Shown here: positions 34,087 through 48,134 of the stretch, piece by piece
Numbering within the stretch: the first letter of the stretch is position 1
How the letters are laid out: each line of letters opens with the position of its first letter
Source: Halobacillus amylolyticus
GTDB taxonomy: Bacteria; Bacillota; Bacilli; Bacillales; Halobacillaceae
Length of the DNA stretch: 64,000 bases
Assembly (NCBI RefSeq): GCF_022921115.1
Contig: NZ_CP095075.1
Coordinates: forward strand, 930,001-994,000
Reading direction: 5' to 3'
The notes under the pieces: model-generated
Database searches by the model: none
What the model saw: the letters and a program-made list of their open reading frames with translations, nothing else
What the model was told of the DNA's origin: nothing
Position numbers and translations under genes: made by a program

Positions 34087-34458
34087 TTACATTATAGAAA
34101 TTCCACTAGCGAGAACGCTAAATAAGAAGCTTATGGTTGTTAAACCAGCAACAGGTATGGCAAAACCTTTGTTATTTTTAAATTCATAAGCAGCAACAAA
34201 TACTCCCGCCACACATAACACCAACCATACAGGAATAAATATTAGCTCTGCTATGTTCATCGGTAATAAATCGTAGGAACTAGTTAAGAAAAGCAACCAA
34301 TTAATAACCAAGAGCCCCAAAATTCCATATGAAAATTTTCGAGGGGCTGGCCCCTTCTCATTTCTTTTAACAGCCATAAATGCTGGGACAACAAACATTA
34401 AAATTCCAATCGCTCCTACAACTAATCCAAATATTGATGAAAATGTGATTGCCAACAC
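34087..34458 (-). CDS. Four-span membrane protein, unknown function
   Basis: A 123-aa protein with helices at about 8-28, 45-62, 70-90 and 98-120, and a basic loop (KRNEKGPAPRKF) after the first. The start is uncertain: AAAGGAG lies directly before the GTG given. No family is recognised. It forms a one-gene unit with a cassette repeat after the stop. Confidence 0.55.
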   Translation of the reverse strand: MLAITFSSIFGLVVGAIGILMFVVPAFMAVKRNEKGPAPRKFSYGILGLLVINWLLFLTSSYDLLPMNIAELIFIPVWLVLCVAGVFVAAYEFKNNKGFAIPVAGLTTISFLFSVLASGISIM

Positions 34459-34536
34459 TCCTTTGGATTGATGAATATGAATGCACCTTCATTTTAACAC
34501 AAAATGGAAATTAAAATCCCTCTTTCTTTTAAATTC

Positions 34537-34571
34537 TTATTCAATTATCTGGCCAGTTCGTATTATTAAAG
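34537..34571. repeat. Cassette-type hairpin repeat (GGCCAG subtype)
   Basis: TTATTCAATTATCTGGCCAG then TTCGTATTATTAAAG; a degenerate GGCCCG core. It is the last recognisable member before the pyr operon. Confidence 0.45.
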
Positions 34572-34619
34572 AAAACGCTTGTTAGTCTGGAGACAGAAAC
34601 CAGCAATTAGTCAAAAGAT

Positions 34620-34668
34620 AAAAGGAGAGCACATAGTAGTATATACGACTACTATGTGCTCTCCTTTT
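34620..34668 (-). terminator. Intrinsic terminator, perfect 21-bp stem
   Basis: AAAAGGAGAGCACATAGTAG(T) pairs exactly with its complement around ATATACG. It is followed by A/T tracts on both sides and lies 90 nt after the stop of the 89-aa membrane gene. Confidence 0.82.
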
Positions 34669-34757
34669 TCTGCAGTGCTTTATAGTTCAGATCTTCACCA
34701 CTCAGTAAACAACCTGACATTCTCATTATTTACAACTGGGCTCCAAACCTCTTGATC

Positions 34758-35027
34758 TTACCCGCTAAGGAAATACACAAAGATCAATATCGTTCCAACA
34801 TATGAAAAAACAGCCTGGGCCCAGTAACGATTGCTTTCTTTTCTTAACATCCACTTATTCCAAAGAAAGAAAATCGCTAGACAAGTGAACAGGCTTAACA
34901 GTGGTTCAAAAGACCACATTGAACCCATAAAAGAAAAGGCAAGCCAAGTATAAAGGTAAACCATACAAGTTATAAGACCGTGTGAAGCATTCACCAAAAG
35001 AAAAATAGTATGTTTAGTTGAATTCAT
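34758..35027 (-). CDS. Three-span membrane protein, unknown function
   Basis: An 89-aa hydrophobic protein starting MNSTKHTIFLLVNASHGLIT, with helices at about 8-35, 42-60 and 70-88 and a charged loop (RKESNRYW). GGTGA lies upstream of the ATG. No family is recognised. It lies between the MITE-like repeat after pyrE and a very strong terminator, so it is probably transcribed on its own. Confidence 0.55.
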   Translation of the reverse strand: MNSTKHTIFLLVNASHGLITCMVYLYTWLAFSFMGSMWSFEPLLSLFTCLAIFFLWNKWMLRKESNRYWAQAVFSYVGTILIFVYFLSG

Positions 35028-35104
35028 CGTTATCACCAAAGCTTTCCGATGTACCTATCGTACTAGCCCCGCGGAGGATTCGCAACTATACCCTATTAGT
35101 GTGT

Positions 35105-35310
35105 GTTCAAAAAGTTGCCAAATGAGAAGAAAGAAGGTCGAGGCGGCGTAGTTTTGAGCACCAAGGAAATCTTCTCCGAATTGGCATCGCACGAAGGAAA
35201 AGTGTCCTTCTTTTCCAAGGAACGGAACGTATGCTTCATGATACGTGAGTAGCGGAAAAACAAGCCAACGAAGAGATTCGCCTCTTATCATTTGATGACT
35301 TTTGAACAAC
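35105..35310. repeat. MITE-like repeat, copy 1 (long form)
   Basis: It begins GTTCAAAAAGTTGCCAAATG and ends, as reverse complement, GTTGTTCAAAAGTCATCAAA, giving imperfect terminal inverted repeats of about 25 bp. The body has GAGGCGGCGTAG and GGAACGTATGCTTCATGATA. A second copy in inverted orientation is at 56914-57060; this copy has about 60 nt extra (35160-35221). Apparent ORFs across it are spurious. It sits directly after the pyrE stop. Confidence 0.8.
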
Positions 35311-35909
35311 ATTATTAAGATTGTGTAAAGATGGAAGGGTTCTCTCGCCACTGCATTAGTTTATCGTGATGTTCTTTACTTAATAATCCTTCACTTTCCA
35401 TCGTGTCAATCAGCTGATTGTATCCTGTTAGTGAGTGGGCGGGGAGTTTGCGGCTTTGAAAAGCTTCATCAGCCGCCGTTAGATTATAATGAAAGATGGA
35501 TAGGACAGCAACTACTTCAATCCCCTCCTTTTCTAGGGCTTCTGCCGCTTCAATTGACGATTTCCCTGTAGAGATTAGATCCTCAATCACAACGGCTTTC
35601 TTCCCTTTTTCGTAGGCTCCCTCAATCTGGTTGCCTTTGCCATGCTTTTTAGCGGAAGAACGGACATACACCATCGGTAAATGTAAACGATCGGCTACCC
35701 AGGCTGCGTGGGGGATGCCTGCCGTTGCACATCCTGCGATCATGTCAATTTCTGCTTCCATATTAGTAATATATGTGGCAAACTGAGCGGAAATTTCATT
35801 ACGAATGGCTGGATAGGACATTGTTAAACGATTGTCACAATAAATAGGGGAACGGAGTCCAGATGTCCATGTGAATAAGTCTTCCGTGCTTAGTTGGACG
35901 GCTCCGATA

Positions 35910-38317
<2,408 letters not shown>

Positions 38318-38318
<1 letters not shown>

Positions 38319-41300
38319 TAGAGAAACACCGCCTCTTTTTTCGCAATTGTCCGAGCTGTAAATGTCATTGCATCAATGACTTCTACAATCGTTTTAGCCG
38401 TATCAAGACTAGTTAACGAGGCAATCCCATGTTCAACCGCTTCACGTCGGATTTGGAAGCCGTCCGAACGGGCCCGCCGTCCTTTGTTCAACGTATTGAC
38501 AACGAATTGAACATCACCACTGCGAATCAAATCGACCACATCACGCTGGCTTGAACCGAGCTTGCCAACTGCTTCAACTGGTAAGCTTGCCTCCTCAATT
38601 GCTCGCGCTGTCCCTTCCGTAGCGTATAAATGGAAACCGAGCTGATGGAACGTTCTTGCAATCTCAATCATTTCCTGTTTATCTTTATCCGCTACTGTTA
38701 ATAACACAGATCCTTCTGTCGGTATTTTTAATCCTGCTGCCGTCATGCCTTTGTACAAGGCTTTTTCAAGGCTTTGATCATAACCGATCACTTCTCCTGT
38801 CGACTTCATTTCAGGTCCAAGCGTCGTATCTACACTGCGTAGCTTTTCAAAAGAAAAGACAGGAACTTTCACATAAACACCATCAGGCTTCTCAGCGATT
38901 CCAGACGTATAACCTAGGGAAGCAAGTGTCTGCCCCATAATCGCTTTCGTAGCAAGCTGGGCCATGGTAATTCCAGTTATTTTACTTAAGAATGGAACGG
39001 TTCGGCTGGCACGTGGGTTCACTTCCAGTACATAAGCTATTTCATCAAAAATAACGAACTGGATGTTGATTAATCCCTTCATGTTCAGTTCACGAGCAAT
39101 TTTAACTGTGGCATCAATGCACTGTTGTTCGAGTCGATGGGATAGACGCTGAGGCGGGTACACTGCCATCGAGTCGCCTGAGTGGACGCCGGCCCGCTCG
39201 ATATGTTCCATGATGCCGGGAATGACTACATCCTGTCCGTCTGTAATCGCATCAACTTCAATTTCCATGCCTGTTAAATATTTATCGATAAGAATCGGGT
39301 GGCCGTTGTGGACGCGGACATTTTCCTCCATGTACATCAGCAGCTCTTCTTCGGAGTAGACGATCTCCATCGCCCGGCCGCCAAGAACATAAGATGGACG
39401 TACAACAACGGGATAGCCGATGTGACTAGCTGCTTGTATGGCTTCTTCCATACTTGTCACACTTTCTCCGCCAGGTTTAGCAATGTCAAGATTCGTTAAC
39501 AATTGTTCAAACAAGTCACGATCCTCTGTTTGGTTGATGGCGTCCATCGTTGTGCCAAGAATCTCAACACCTTGGCGGCTGAGTCCTTCCACTAAATTAA
39601 TCGCTGTTTGTCCGCCGAATTGAACGATGACCCCTTCAGGTTTTTCAAGATCAATGACATGCATCACATCTTCTAGCGTCAACGGCTCAAAGTAAAGCTT
39701 GTCAGAAACGCTGAAGTCTGTAGATACGGTCTCAGGGTTGTTATTCATAATAATGGCCTCATAGCCCATCTCTTTAAGTGCTAAAACAGAATGGACGGTC
39801 GCATAATCAAATTCGACCCCTTGGCCGATACGAATCGGACCTGAACCGATCACGAGTACTTTTTTAGCATCACTGACAACCGATTCGTTCTCATCTTCAT
39901 AGCTGCTGTAGAAATAAGGTGTTTCAGAAACAAACTCACCTGCGCACGTATCGACCATCTTGTACACGGGAGAAATCTGATGCTGTCTTCTAAAGCTCAT
40001 CACTTCATCAATCGACGTATCGAGCAGCCTTGCAATTTGCCGGTCAGAAAAGCCGGTTTCTTTTACCTCACGGATGACCTCAGTTTCCCATGGTCGTTCT
40101 TTGACGACATGCTCAAGTTGAATGATATGCAGCAATTTGTGTAAGAAAAAGTAATCAATCCCTGTAGCCTCATGAAGTTCTTCTAGCGTCACCTTTCTTC
40201 TTAAGGCTTCTGCCAAGATAAAAATTCGTTCATCATCAGCACGGCGCAGCCGCTGGAACATCTCTTCATCGGAGAGCTCAGTCACCGACGCCACAAATAA
40301 GTCGTCAGTTTCGCCTTCCAAGGAGCGTATCCCTTTTAACAACGACTCCTCAATGGTGCGTCCGATCGCCATCACTTCACCAGTTGCCTTCATTTGTGTG
40401 CCGAGCTTACGATTCCCTTTGGCAAACTTATCAAAGGGCCAGCGCGGAATTTTCGTTACGACATAATCAAGGGCTGGCTCAAAGCAAGCATACGTCGTTT
40501 TCGTAATCGGGTTTTCGATTTCATCAAGCGTCATGCCGATCGCGATCTTGGCAGCAAGTTTGGCAATCGGGTAGCCCGTCGCTTTTGATGCAAGTGCCGA
40601 CGAACGGCTGACACGAGGGTTGACTTCAATCACATAGTATTGAAAGCTATCGGGATCCAAAGCAAGCTGCACATTACAGCCACCCTCAATCTCAAGCGCC
40701 CTGATGATTTCTAATGATGCATTTCGCAGCATTTGATACTCACGATCACTTAACGTTTGTGAAGGGGCAACGACGATCGAATCACCTGTATGAATCCCAA
40801 CAGGGTCAAAGTTTTCCATGTTACAGACCACAATAGCCTGGTCATTCGCATCACGCATCACTTCATATTCGACTTCTTTAAAACCAGCAATATTTCGTTC
40901 AATTAAGCATTGATGAACAGGGGATTGCGCCAGACCATTCCGTGCGATATCCCGAAGCTGTTCTTCGTCATCACACATCCCGCCGCCGGCTCCGCCCATT
41001 GTATAAGCCGGACGAACGATGACAGGGTAGCCGATTTGATTGGCAAAGTTTACCGCTCCATCTACAGAACTAACGATGTCACTTTCAGGTACAGGCTGTT
41101 CTAATTTGTGCATGAGATCACGGAACTTCTCCCGATCTTCGGCACGTTGAATCGCGTCTAGCGGTGTCCCGAGCAGTTCTACCTGATTTTGTTCTAAAAT
41201 ACCGGATTCGCTTAGTTCGACCGCTAAATTCAAGCCTGTTTGGCCGCCGAGTGTTGGCAAAATCGCATCTGGAGATTCTTTACGTACGATTTTTGTTAAA

Positions 41301-41518
41301 AACTCAAGGGTGAGAGGTTCCATGTACACCTTATCCGCAAACGTGTGGTCAGTCATAATCGTTGCCGGGTTGGAGTTCGCTAAAATGACTTCATAGCCTT
41401 CTTCTTTTAAGGCCTGACATGCCTGTGTCCCAGAATAGTCGAACTCTGCAGCCTGGCCGATGATGATTGGACCAGAACCGATCACTAGAATACGTGTAAT
41501 ATCTGTTCGTTTAGACAT
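38318..41518 (-). CDS. carB: Carbamoyl-phosphate synthase, large subunit
   Basis: A 1066-aa ATP-grasp enzyme that makes carbamoyl phosphate from bicarbonate, ammonia (from CarA) and 2 ATP. The two homologous halves both start with the [16 protein letters not shown] pattern (residues 9 and about 555), and the C-terminal MGS-like domain (about 930-1066) is the allosteric part. This is the pyrimidine-specific copy (pyrAB of B. subtilis). It overlaps carA by 8 nt. Confidence 0.97.
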
Positions 41519-42605
41519 GAAGAGCCTCCTTTGTTTCTTTTTGTGATTGAGTAATTCGTGTTAAAAATTCGTCAAACAATGCTGCGGTATCGTCTGGGCC
41601 TGGTGAACTCTCTGGATGGTACTGTACAGAGAAAGCATTCTGTGTCTTGTGCTCAAGCCCTTCTACGGTTCCATCATTTAAAGAGATTTGTGTAAGTGAT
41701 AGACTTGTAGATTGCAGTGATTCTTCGTCAACGGCATAGCCATGGTTTTGTGAAGTAATCGCGGTCTTGTTCGTTCGGATATCCTTAACTGGTTGATTTC
41801 CACCCCTATGGCCGAACTTCATTTTCACTGTGTCTGCCCCAGATGCCAAAGCAATCAACTGGTGCCCTAAACAAATCCCGAAGACCGGAACGCGCCCCAT
41901 TAACTTACGTACGGTTTGAATCGCCTCAGGTACGTCTTTTGGATCTCCCGGACCGTTTGACAGCATGATGCCGTCAGGACGAAGCCGTTCAATTTCTTCT
42001 GCAGATGTATGGTAGGGAACGACCGTCACGTGACAGCTTCTCTTCGTAAATTCTCGTAAAATCCCATGCTTCATCCCGAAGTCGATCAGCACGATACGAT
42101 AGCCGCGTCCTGGCACAACATATGGTTTCACAGTCGATACTTGTTTAACTTGATCCGTTGCAAGCGGAGTTTCTTTCATAATGCTGACGAGTTGTTCTAC
42201 TGGACGATCAACAGATGTAATCATCGCTTTCATCGTGCCATGCTTGCGAATAATCTTCGTAAGTTTTCTCGTATCTACTCCGCTGATTCCTGGAATTCTT
42301 TTGGCTTGCAAAAATTCATCCAACGTCTCTTCACTTCTAAAATTAGAAGGGTGTTCACAATGCTCTTTAACGACGACACCTAAGATCGCAGGGTTGACGG
42401 TTTCAAAATCATCTCTGTTGATGCCATAATTGCCGACCAAAGGATAAGTAAACGTAACAATTTGTCCGCAATAAGATGGATCCGAGATGACCTCCTGGTA
42501 GCCCGTCATCCCTGTATTGAAGACAATTTCACCAAAGCTTTCGCGATCACTGCCAAATCCTTTTCCTACAAATACTGTGCCATCCTCAAGAACGAGCTGC
42601 TTCAT
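41511..42605 (-). CDS. carA: Carbamoyl-phosphate synthase, small (glutaminase) subunit
   Basis: A 364-aa class I glutamine amidotransferase that supplies ammonia to CarB. The nucleophile is in [17 protein letters not shown], and the His/Glu pair in [11 protein letters not shown]. The ATG (MKQLVLEDG) follows GGAGGA and lies inside the end of pyrC. It corresponds to pyrAA of B. subtilis. Confidence 0.96.
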   Translation of the reverse strand: MKQLVLEDGTVFVGKGFGSDRESFGEIVFNTGMTGYQEVISDPSYCGQIVTFTYPLVGNYGINRDDFETVNPAILGVVVKEHCEHPSNFRSEETLDEFLQAKRIPGISGVDTRKLTKIIRKHGTMKAMITSVDRPVEQLVSIMKETPLATDQVKQVSTVKPYVVPGRGYRIVLIDFGMKHGILREFTKRSCHVTVVPYHTSAEEIERLRPDGIMLSNGPGDPKDVPEAIQTVRKLMGRVPVFGICLGHQLIALASGADTVKMKFGHRGGNQPVKDIRTNKTAITSQNHGYAVDEESLQSTSLSLTQISLNDGTVEGLEHKTQNAFSVQYHPESSPGPDDTAALFDEFLTRITQSQKETKEALHV

Positions 42606-43878
42606 ATACATCCTCCTCAAAAACTAGTTTTCCATTTGCGATTGTAACCACTGGCCACCCTGTTAAGTTTTCTCCATGAAAAGGACTGTTTTTCCCTTTT
42701 GATGCAAGATTGTGGCGGTCGATTTCTTTCGAATGTTCAAGATCAATGAGTGTCAGGTCTGCAACTGCACCAACTTCAAGTTTCCCATAAGGCAGCTGGA
42801 AAATTTCGCTCGGGCGAATCGTCAGCCAATTAATGAGCTGCTCTAAGCTGAATACTTCTTTTTCTACTAAATGGGTGTTCAAGAGCGGGAAAGCTGTCTC
42901 AAGTCCTGTAATCCCAAAAGGCGAGTGCACAAATCCTGCCTGCTTCTCTTCCTCTGTATGTGGGGCATGGTCCGTCGCAATGCAATCGATCGTGCCTTCA
43001 AGCAGCCCCTCTAGTAATGCTTGCTGGTCTTCTTTTGAGCGGAGCGGTGGATTCATCTTAAACAGTGCATCATCCTCTGTGATATCCTCTTCGTTTAGCA
43101 GTAAATGGTGAGGAGTCACTTCAGCTGTTACCCGAATACCCGCTTTCTTCGCATCGCGGATCACTCGTACAGATTCTTTCGTTGACACATGGCAGACATG
43201 ATAGTGACAATCAGCGGCTTCCGCTAACAGAACATCCCTCGCGATGTGGACAGACTCCGCGATGTTTGGAATTCCAGGGAGATCTAGCCGCTTGCTGACC
43301 TCCCCATCATGGGCAACACCGTTATAGACAAGGGAATTGTCCTCACAGTGTGCAACGACGGCTTTATTTACCCGAGCAGCTTCCTTCATGGCCTCATACA
43401 TTTTTCCTGCCTGCTGCACGCCGACACCGTCATCTGTAAAAGCAAATGCCCCATTTTCACTTAGCGCCTCCATATCCACTAACTCACCGCCAAGCTGTCG
43501 TGTTGTAATCGATGCGTACGGTAGAACACGGACACGAGCGTCCTGAGCGATTTTCTCAAACAGATTAGTCATGGTTTCCTTTGAATCCGGGACAGGCCTT
43601 GTATTCGGCATCGCACAAATCGTTGTAAATCCGCCTCTAGCCGCGGCTTCCGTACCTGTTGCGATCGTCTCCTTCGCTTCCCCGCCTGGCTCTCTTAAAT
43701 GAACGTGGACATCAACGAACCCAGCTGATAATAAACGACCTTTGGCATCGATTACTTTGTCTGCTTCCCCGTCAACTTTGACAGCTAATTCACTTACTTG
43801 TCCCTTCTCTACCAAAACTTCACAATCTTCAAGTTGTCCATTAACCAATCGTTTGCTGTTGATAATTTTTATACTCAT
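42586..43878 (-). CDS. pyrC: Dihydroorotase
   Basis: A 430-aa zinc amidohydrolase that closes carbamoyl aspartate to dihydroorotate. Metal motifs are [15 protein letters not shown] (H-x-H), a His near [21 protein letters not shown] and [14 protein letters not shown]. It is of the long, class I type usual in Bacilli. The ATG follows GGGGGAAA and overlaps the end of pyrB. Confidence 0.96.
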   Translation of the reverse strand: MSIKIINSKRLVNGQLEDCEVLVEKGQVSELAVKVDGEADKVIDAKGRLLSAGFVDVHVHLREPGGEAKETIATGTEAAARGGFTTICAMPNTRPVPDSKETMTNLFEKIAQDARVRVLPYASITTRQLGGELVDMEALSENGAFAFTDDGVGVQQAGKMYEAMKEAARVNKAVVAHCEDNSLVYNGVAHDGEVSKRLDLPGIPNIAESVHIARDVLLAEAADCHYHVCHVSTKESVRVIRDAKKAGIRVTAEVTPHHLLLNEEDITEDDALFKMNPPLRSKEDQQALLEGLLEGTIDCIATDHAPHTEEEKQAGFVHSPFGITGLETAFPLLNTHLVEKEVFSLEQLINWLTIRPSEIFQLPYGKLEVGAVADLTLIDLEHSKEIDRHNLASKGKNSPFHGENLTGWPVVTIANGKLVFEEDVYEAARS

Positions 43879-44758
43879 TCGCAATTTCCCCCTTTAACAG
43901 TGTTTGGATGATCGCCATTCGCATCACTACCCCATTGGCCATCTGATCAAAAATTCTCGACTTTCTGCACTCTACAAGTGAAGATTCAATTTCTATTCCG
44001 CGATTTACAGGTGCGGGGTGGAGAATGATCGCATCGTCTTTCATGCGTTGCTCGCGTTCTTTTGTTAAGCCAAATTCTTGTAAGTAGTCTCCTTGCTGAC
44101 CACTTATGACATGTCGTTCATGTTGAATACGCAGCAACATAACGACATCGGATTGCGCGCAAGCCTCATCCATCGTTATGTAATCTGTTGAGATCGACTC
44201 ATCCTGCCATGGTACTGGTGCAACGAAGGACACCTTCGCCCCCAGTTTTTTCAAGGCACACGCATTGGAGCGGGCCACCCGGCTATGCTTAATATCACCA
44301 GCTATCGTTACGCGAAGACCTTCAAAGCTAGGATGCTCTTTTGAAATCGTATAGAGATCTAGTAGAGATTGGGTGGGGTGTTCACCTGTCCCATCACCTG
44401 CATTGATGATGGATAAGGAGAGCCCTTTGGCCGCTTGTTGTAACACTCCAACCTCCGGCTGACGCACAACGGCCAGCTGCACACCAATCGCTTGTAACGT
44501 CTTCAACGTATCCTCAAGCGTTTCTCCTTTTGTTACGCTTGAATCTGCTCCATTCAAATCTAATACATCCATTCCTAACCGCTTCTCTGCAATGTAGAAG
44601 CTATTTTTCGTTCTCGTACTAGGCTCTAGAAAAATATTGCTGGCGAAAGTGCAGGGAACTTCCAACATGCGTTTACCAGATTCGATCCTTCGTGCTGTTT
44701 CCATAAGGTGTTCAATCTCTTGCTTCGTAAGCTCATTCATAGATAATAAATGCTGCAT
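43841..44758 (-). CDS. pyrB: Aspartate carbamoyltransferase
   Basis: A 305-aa enzyme that joins carbamoyl phosphate and aspartate. The carbamoyl-phosphate loop is [20 protein letters not shown], with [16 protein letters not shown] and [14 protein letters not shown] further on. The B. subtilis-type enzyme has no regulatory subunit, and none is found here. A PyrR-controlled attenuator lies just upstream. Confidence 0.97.
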   Translation of the reverse strand: MQHLLSMNELTKQEIEHLMETARRIESGKRMLEVPCTFASNIFLEPSTRTKNSFYIAEKRLGMDVLDLNGADSSVTKGETLEDTLKTLQAIGVQLAVVRQPEVGVLQQAAKGLSLSIINAGDGTGEHPTQSLLDLYTISKEHPSFEGLRVTIAGDIKHSRVARSNACALKKLGAKVSFVAPVPWQDESISTDYITMDEACAQSDVVMLLRIQHERHVISGQQGDYLQEFGLTKEREQRMKDDAIILHPAPVNRGIEIESSLVECRKSRIFDQMANGVVMRMAIIQTLLKGEIANEYKNYQQQTIG

Positions 44759-44773
44759 TTGACCCCTCCTTTA

Positions 44774-44886
44774 TTAAAAAAAGCACCTCCGGGTACACCG
44801 GGGGTGCTTTTTTCGCCGCCATGGACGAACAAGCTAAGCCCTAGGTACACCCTTCAAAGTCTCACAGGACCTTGTTAAAACGTGTA
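44774..44886 (-). promoter_or_regulatory. PyrR attenuator between pyrP and pyrB
   Basis: On the minus strand the PyrR-binding loop reads GGTCCTGTGAGACTTTGAAG (about 44856-44873). A terminator follows with arms AAAAGCACCcCCGG and CCGGaGGTGCTTTT and a T-tract, ending 17 nt before the pyrB ATG. UMP-bound PyrR stabilises the anti-antiterminator so that transcription stops (family knowledge). Confidence 0.88.
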
Positions 44887-44896
44887 TAGGTTTAGA

Positions 44897-46279
44897 TTAT
44901 GCTGCTCCATCATTTTGCTGTTCATCCAGCTCCGTTGCTTCAAACATACGACCATTGCCTTGACTCTTTTCTTTTCCAGGAAGGATGAGATTTAAAAGCA
45001 CCCCTACGATTGCTGCCAGAGCCATGCCTGCAATTTGCACATCATCAGTTACTTGGATAAACGCGCCGCCTACACCAAGGACAAGGATGACAGAGGCTAT
45101 AATTAAATTTCGTTTTTCCCCAAAATCTACTTGATTATCAATTAACATGCGCAAGCCGCTTGAAGCAATTGTTCCGAATAGTAGAATGGAAACCCCGCCC
45201 ATGACTGCAGCAGGAATCGAGCCAATGATCGCAGTGCTCATCCCCATAAATCCAAAGAAGATCGCTACCACGGCTGCACCGCCGATCACAAACACACTGT
45301 ACACTTTCGTAATGGCTAGCACACCGATATTTTCACCATACGTCGTATTTGGAGGACCTCCTAAGAAAGAGGCAATCATTGTCGCTACTCCATCCCCCAT
45401 AATCGACCGATTAAGGCCCGGATTTTTTAAGAAGTTGTTGCCAACCACCTTGGATAATACCATTTGATCACCAATATGCTCGGTTATCGTCACGAGGGCA
45501 AAAGGTACCATGATAAAGACGATATGCCAACTAAATACTTCTGTTGGTGAAAAATCTTTAAATGGGATAAGAAATTCCGGTATGTGGAACAGGGCTTGCA
45601 TGAAACCGCCGATTGATCCGGCAGAAGTTATGTTTTGCCATTCTGCTTGAATTTCAGTTGTATCGACAATGCCTTGAGTAAGGGCAAATACATAGCCGCC
45701 AATGATTCCGAAAAGGATAGGAAGTAAGCTTAAAAATCCTCTTAGGAAAACCGTTGCAAGGATGGTAATTCCTAACGTTACGAGTGCTACTGTGAAATGT
45801 GTCGCACTATATACTTGTTCTTCACCAGGCAGGTACATTGCCATATCGATAGCCGTTGAAGCCAGTCCTAAACCAATAACGATGATCACCGGTCCTACCA
45901 CAACCGGGGGTAACAGCTTCAGCAGCCAGTTCAGACCAAACATTGTGATTAATAAGGCAATCACCCCATAAACAAGTCCTGCTAAGAAGCTTCCGATCAT
46001 CGCTCCAGCTACCCCACTCGTTTTCGATACTTCAACAATGGGGTAGATAAAGGCAAAGCTTGACCCTAAATAAGCCGGAATGCGTCCACGTGTAATGAGA
46101 AGATAGGCCAATGTCCCAAAGCCGCTTGAAACTAAGGCAACGGCTGGTGATAACCCAGTTAAAAATGGCACAAGAATGGTCGCGCCAAACATGGCGAATA
46201 AATGCTGTATGCTCAAGGTAATCCATTTGTGTGCTTTAGGTATTTCTCTTATTCCGACTGTTGCTTCTGTTGATTTCAT
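44897..46279 (-). CDS. pyrP: Uracil permease
   Basis: A 460-aa nucleobase/cation symporter-2 protein with about 14 membrane segments that imports uracil. It opens WITLSIQHLFAMFGATILVP, and has GVAGAMIGSFLAGLVYG and PNTTYGENIGVLAITKV (the family signature near residue 290). The ATG (MKSTEATVGIRE) follows GGAGGAG; the longer upstream frame is not used. It lies between two PyrR attenuators, as in B. subtilis. Confidence 0.95.
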   Translation of the reverse strand: MKSTEATVGIREIPKAHKWITLSIQHLFAMFGATILVPFLTGLSPAVALVSSGFGTLAYLLITRGRIPAYLGSSFAFIYPIVEVSKTSGVAGAMIGSFLAGLVYGVIALLITMFGLNWLLKLLPPVVVGPVIIVIGLGLASTAIDMAMYLPGEEQVYSATHFTVALVTLGITILATVFLRGFLSLLPILFGIIGGYVFALTQGIVDTTEIQAEWQNITSAGSIGGFMQALFHIPEFLIPFKDFSPTEVFSWHIVFIMVPFALVTITEHIGDQMVLSKVVGNNFLKNPGLNRSIMGDGVATMIASFLGGPPNTTYGENIGVLAITKVYSVFVIGGAAVVAIFFGFMGMSTAIIGSIPAAVMGGVSILLFGTIASSGLRMLIDNQVDFGEKRNLIIASVILVLGVGGAFIQVTDDVQIAGMALAAIVGVLLNLILPGKEKSQGNGRMFEATELDEQQNDGAA

Positions 46280-46403
46280 GCAATCTCCTCCTCTATTTGC
46301 TCTCGATGTCTGTTCCTCGCGTGTAGTGGGTTCGTTCAAGATTTGAAACAGGATGTTTTGTTTTTTAGTCGAGCACCCTCTAAAAGGGCGCTTCCGCTTT
46401 TCT

Positions 46404-46506
46404 CATAAAAAAACCTCTTTGCTTAAAGGTACGCAAAGAGGTAGACGCATCTTGGTGGACGCGTGCTGCACTTACGACCTTTTAAGCCTCACGGGACTTT
46501 ATTTAA
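46404..46506 (-). promoter_or_regulatory. PyrR attenuator between pyrR and pyrP
   Basis: On the minus strand the PyrR-binding loop is AAGTCCCGTGAGGCTTAAAA (about 46481-46500). The terminator ACCTCTTTGC/GCAAAGAGGT with a T7 tract is at 46406-46442. Confidence 0.9.
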
Positions 46507-46519
46507 AGGTGTAATATAT

Positions 46520-47181
<662 letters not shown>

Positions 47182-47200
47182 CTATTTTATTCTACTAATG

Positions 47201-47229
47201 ATTATTGCAAAGATGATGAGTTTTGTCAA
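47201..47229 (-). promoter_or_regulatory. Sigma-A promoter of the pyr operon
   Basis: TTGACA (47229-47224) and AATAAT (47206-47201) are separated by exactly 17 bp. The -35 box overlaps the rluD stop codon, and the start point would be about 20 nt before the PyrR loop. Confidence 0.75.
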
Positions 47230-48134
47230 CTTCTGTTCTTAAGATATTGAATCATTTCTGTAAAATCTTCAGGCGGCTCAACTTCGAATTTTAGCCACTT
47301 TCCTGTGGCAGGATGTTCAAAACCTAATGATTTAGCATGGAGCGCCTGTCCATTTAAATCAAGAGTTTTCCGTGGGCCGTACTTAGGATCCCCAGCCAAA
47401 GGATGGTTAATGTAACGCATATGAACACGGATTTGATGCGTTCTTCCTGTCTCAAGCGTGCATTCCACAAGGGTAAACTCAGGAAAATGCTCAAGAACCC
47501 TGAAATGCGTAACTGCATCACGCCCTTCATCAACTACAGCCATACGTTGACGGTCTTTCGTGTCACGTCCAATTGGCGCATCAATCGTTCCGTATTCGTG
47601 GGCAATAGAGCCATGGACAACCGCGATATATTTGCGTTCCACTGATTTTTCCATAAGTTGTGCGACAAGCGATTCATGGGCTCGATCATTCTTCGCCACC
47701 ATCAGCAGGCCGCTTGTATCCTTATCAATACGATGAACAATTCCTGGCCGCTCCACCCCATTTATACCCGATAAATCGTTACAATGATACAAAAGAGCAT
47801 TAACGAGCGTCCCATTCTCATGCCCTGCAGCTGGGTGAACAACCATGCCAGAAGGCTTATTTACAACAATAACGTCACGATCCTCGTAAACGACATCAAG
47901 TTCGATATTCTCCGCCTTCAGTTCGAGCGGTTTAGGCTCAGGGATCGTCCATGTGACAGTATCTCCCTCTTGAATTTTATAGTTGCTTTTTACAACTTCA
48001 TCATTTACAAGAACGAGGTTTTCTTTTAACCAGCCTTGTACTTGGGAACGGGAAGCATCCTCAATGATGTCAGCTAGCAATTTATCAACACGTTTTGATT
48101 GATCGGTATCTTTTGCCTGATATTGTTCATTCAT
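47226..48134 (-). CDS. rluD: Ribosomal large subunit pseudouridine synthase, RluD family
   Basis: A 302-aa protein with an N-terminal S4 RNA-binding domain ([20 protein letters not shown]) and a catalytic RluA/D domain. It has [20 protein letters not shown] and [20 protein letters not shown], the latter holding the catalytic Asp. It isomerises uridines in 23S rRNA. It corresponds to ylyB in B. subtilis, which also lies between lspA and pyrR. It overlaps the lspA stop by 4 nt. Confidence 0.94.
   Translation of the reverse strand: MNEQYQAKDTDQSKRVDKLLADIIEDASRSQVQGWLKENLVLVNDEVVKSNYKIQEGDTVTWTIPEPKPLELKAENIELDVVYEDRDVIVVNKPSGMVVHPAAGHENGTLVNALLYHCNDLSGINGVERPGIVHRIDKDTSGLLMVAKNDRAHESLVAQLMEKSVERKYIAVVHGSIAHEYGTIDAPIGRDTKDRQRMAVVDEGRDAVTHFRVLEHFPEFTLVECTLETGRTHQIRVHMRYINHPLAGDPKYGPRKTLDLNGQALHAKSLGFEHPATGKWLKFEVEPPEDFTEMIQYLKNRS

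Noticed and set aside
1818..34571. Cassette-type repeats as ordinary terminators
   Set aside because: They have a conserved core beyond the stem, often two halves, and no T-tract, while true terminators with T-tracts occur separately (for example 24221, 33585, 34620).
35055..35351. 98-codon minus-strand frame after pyrE
   Set aside because: It runs across the MITE-like repeat and into the end of pyrE, has no ribosome site and no protein-like composition.
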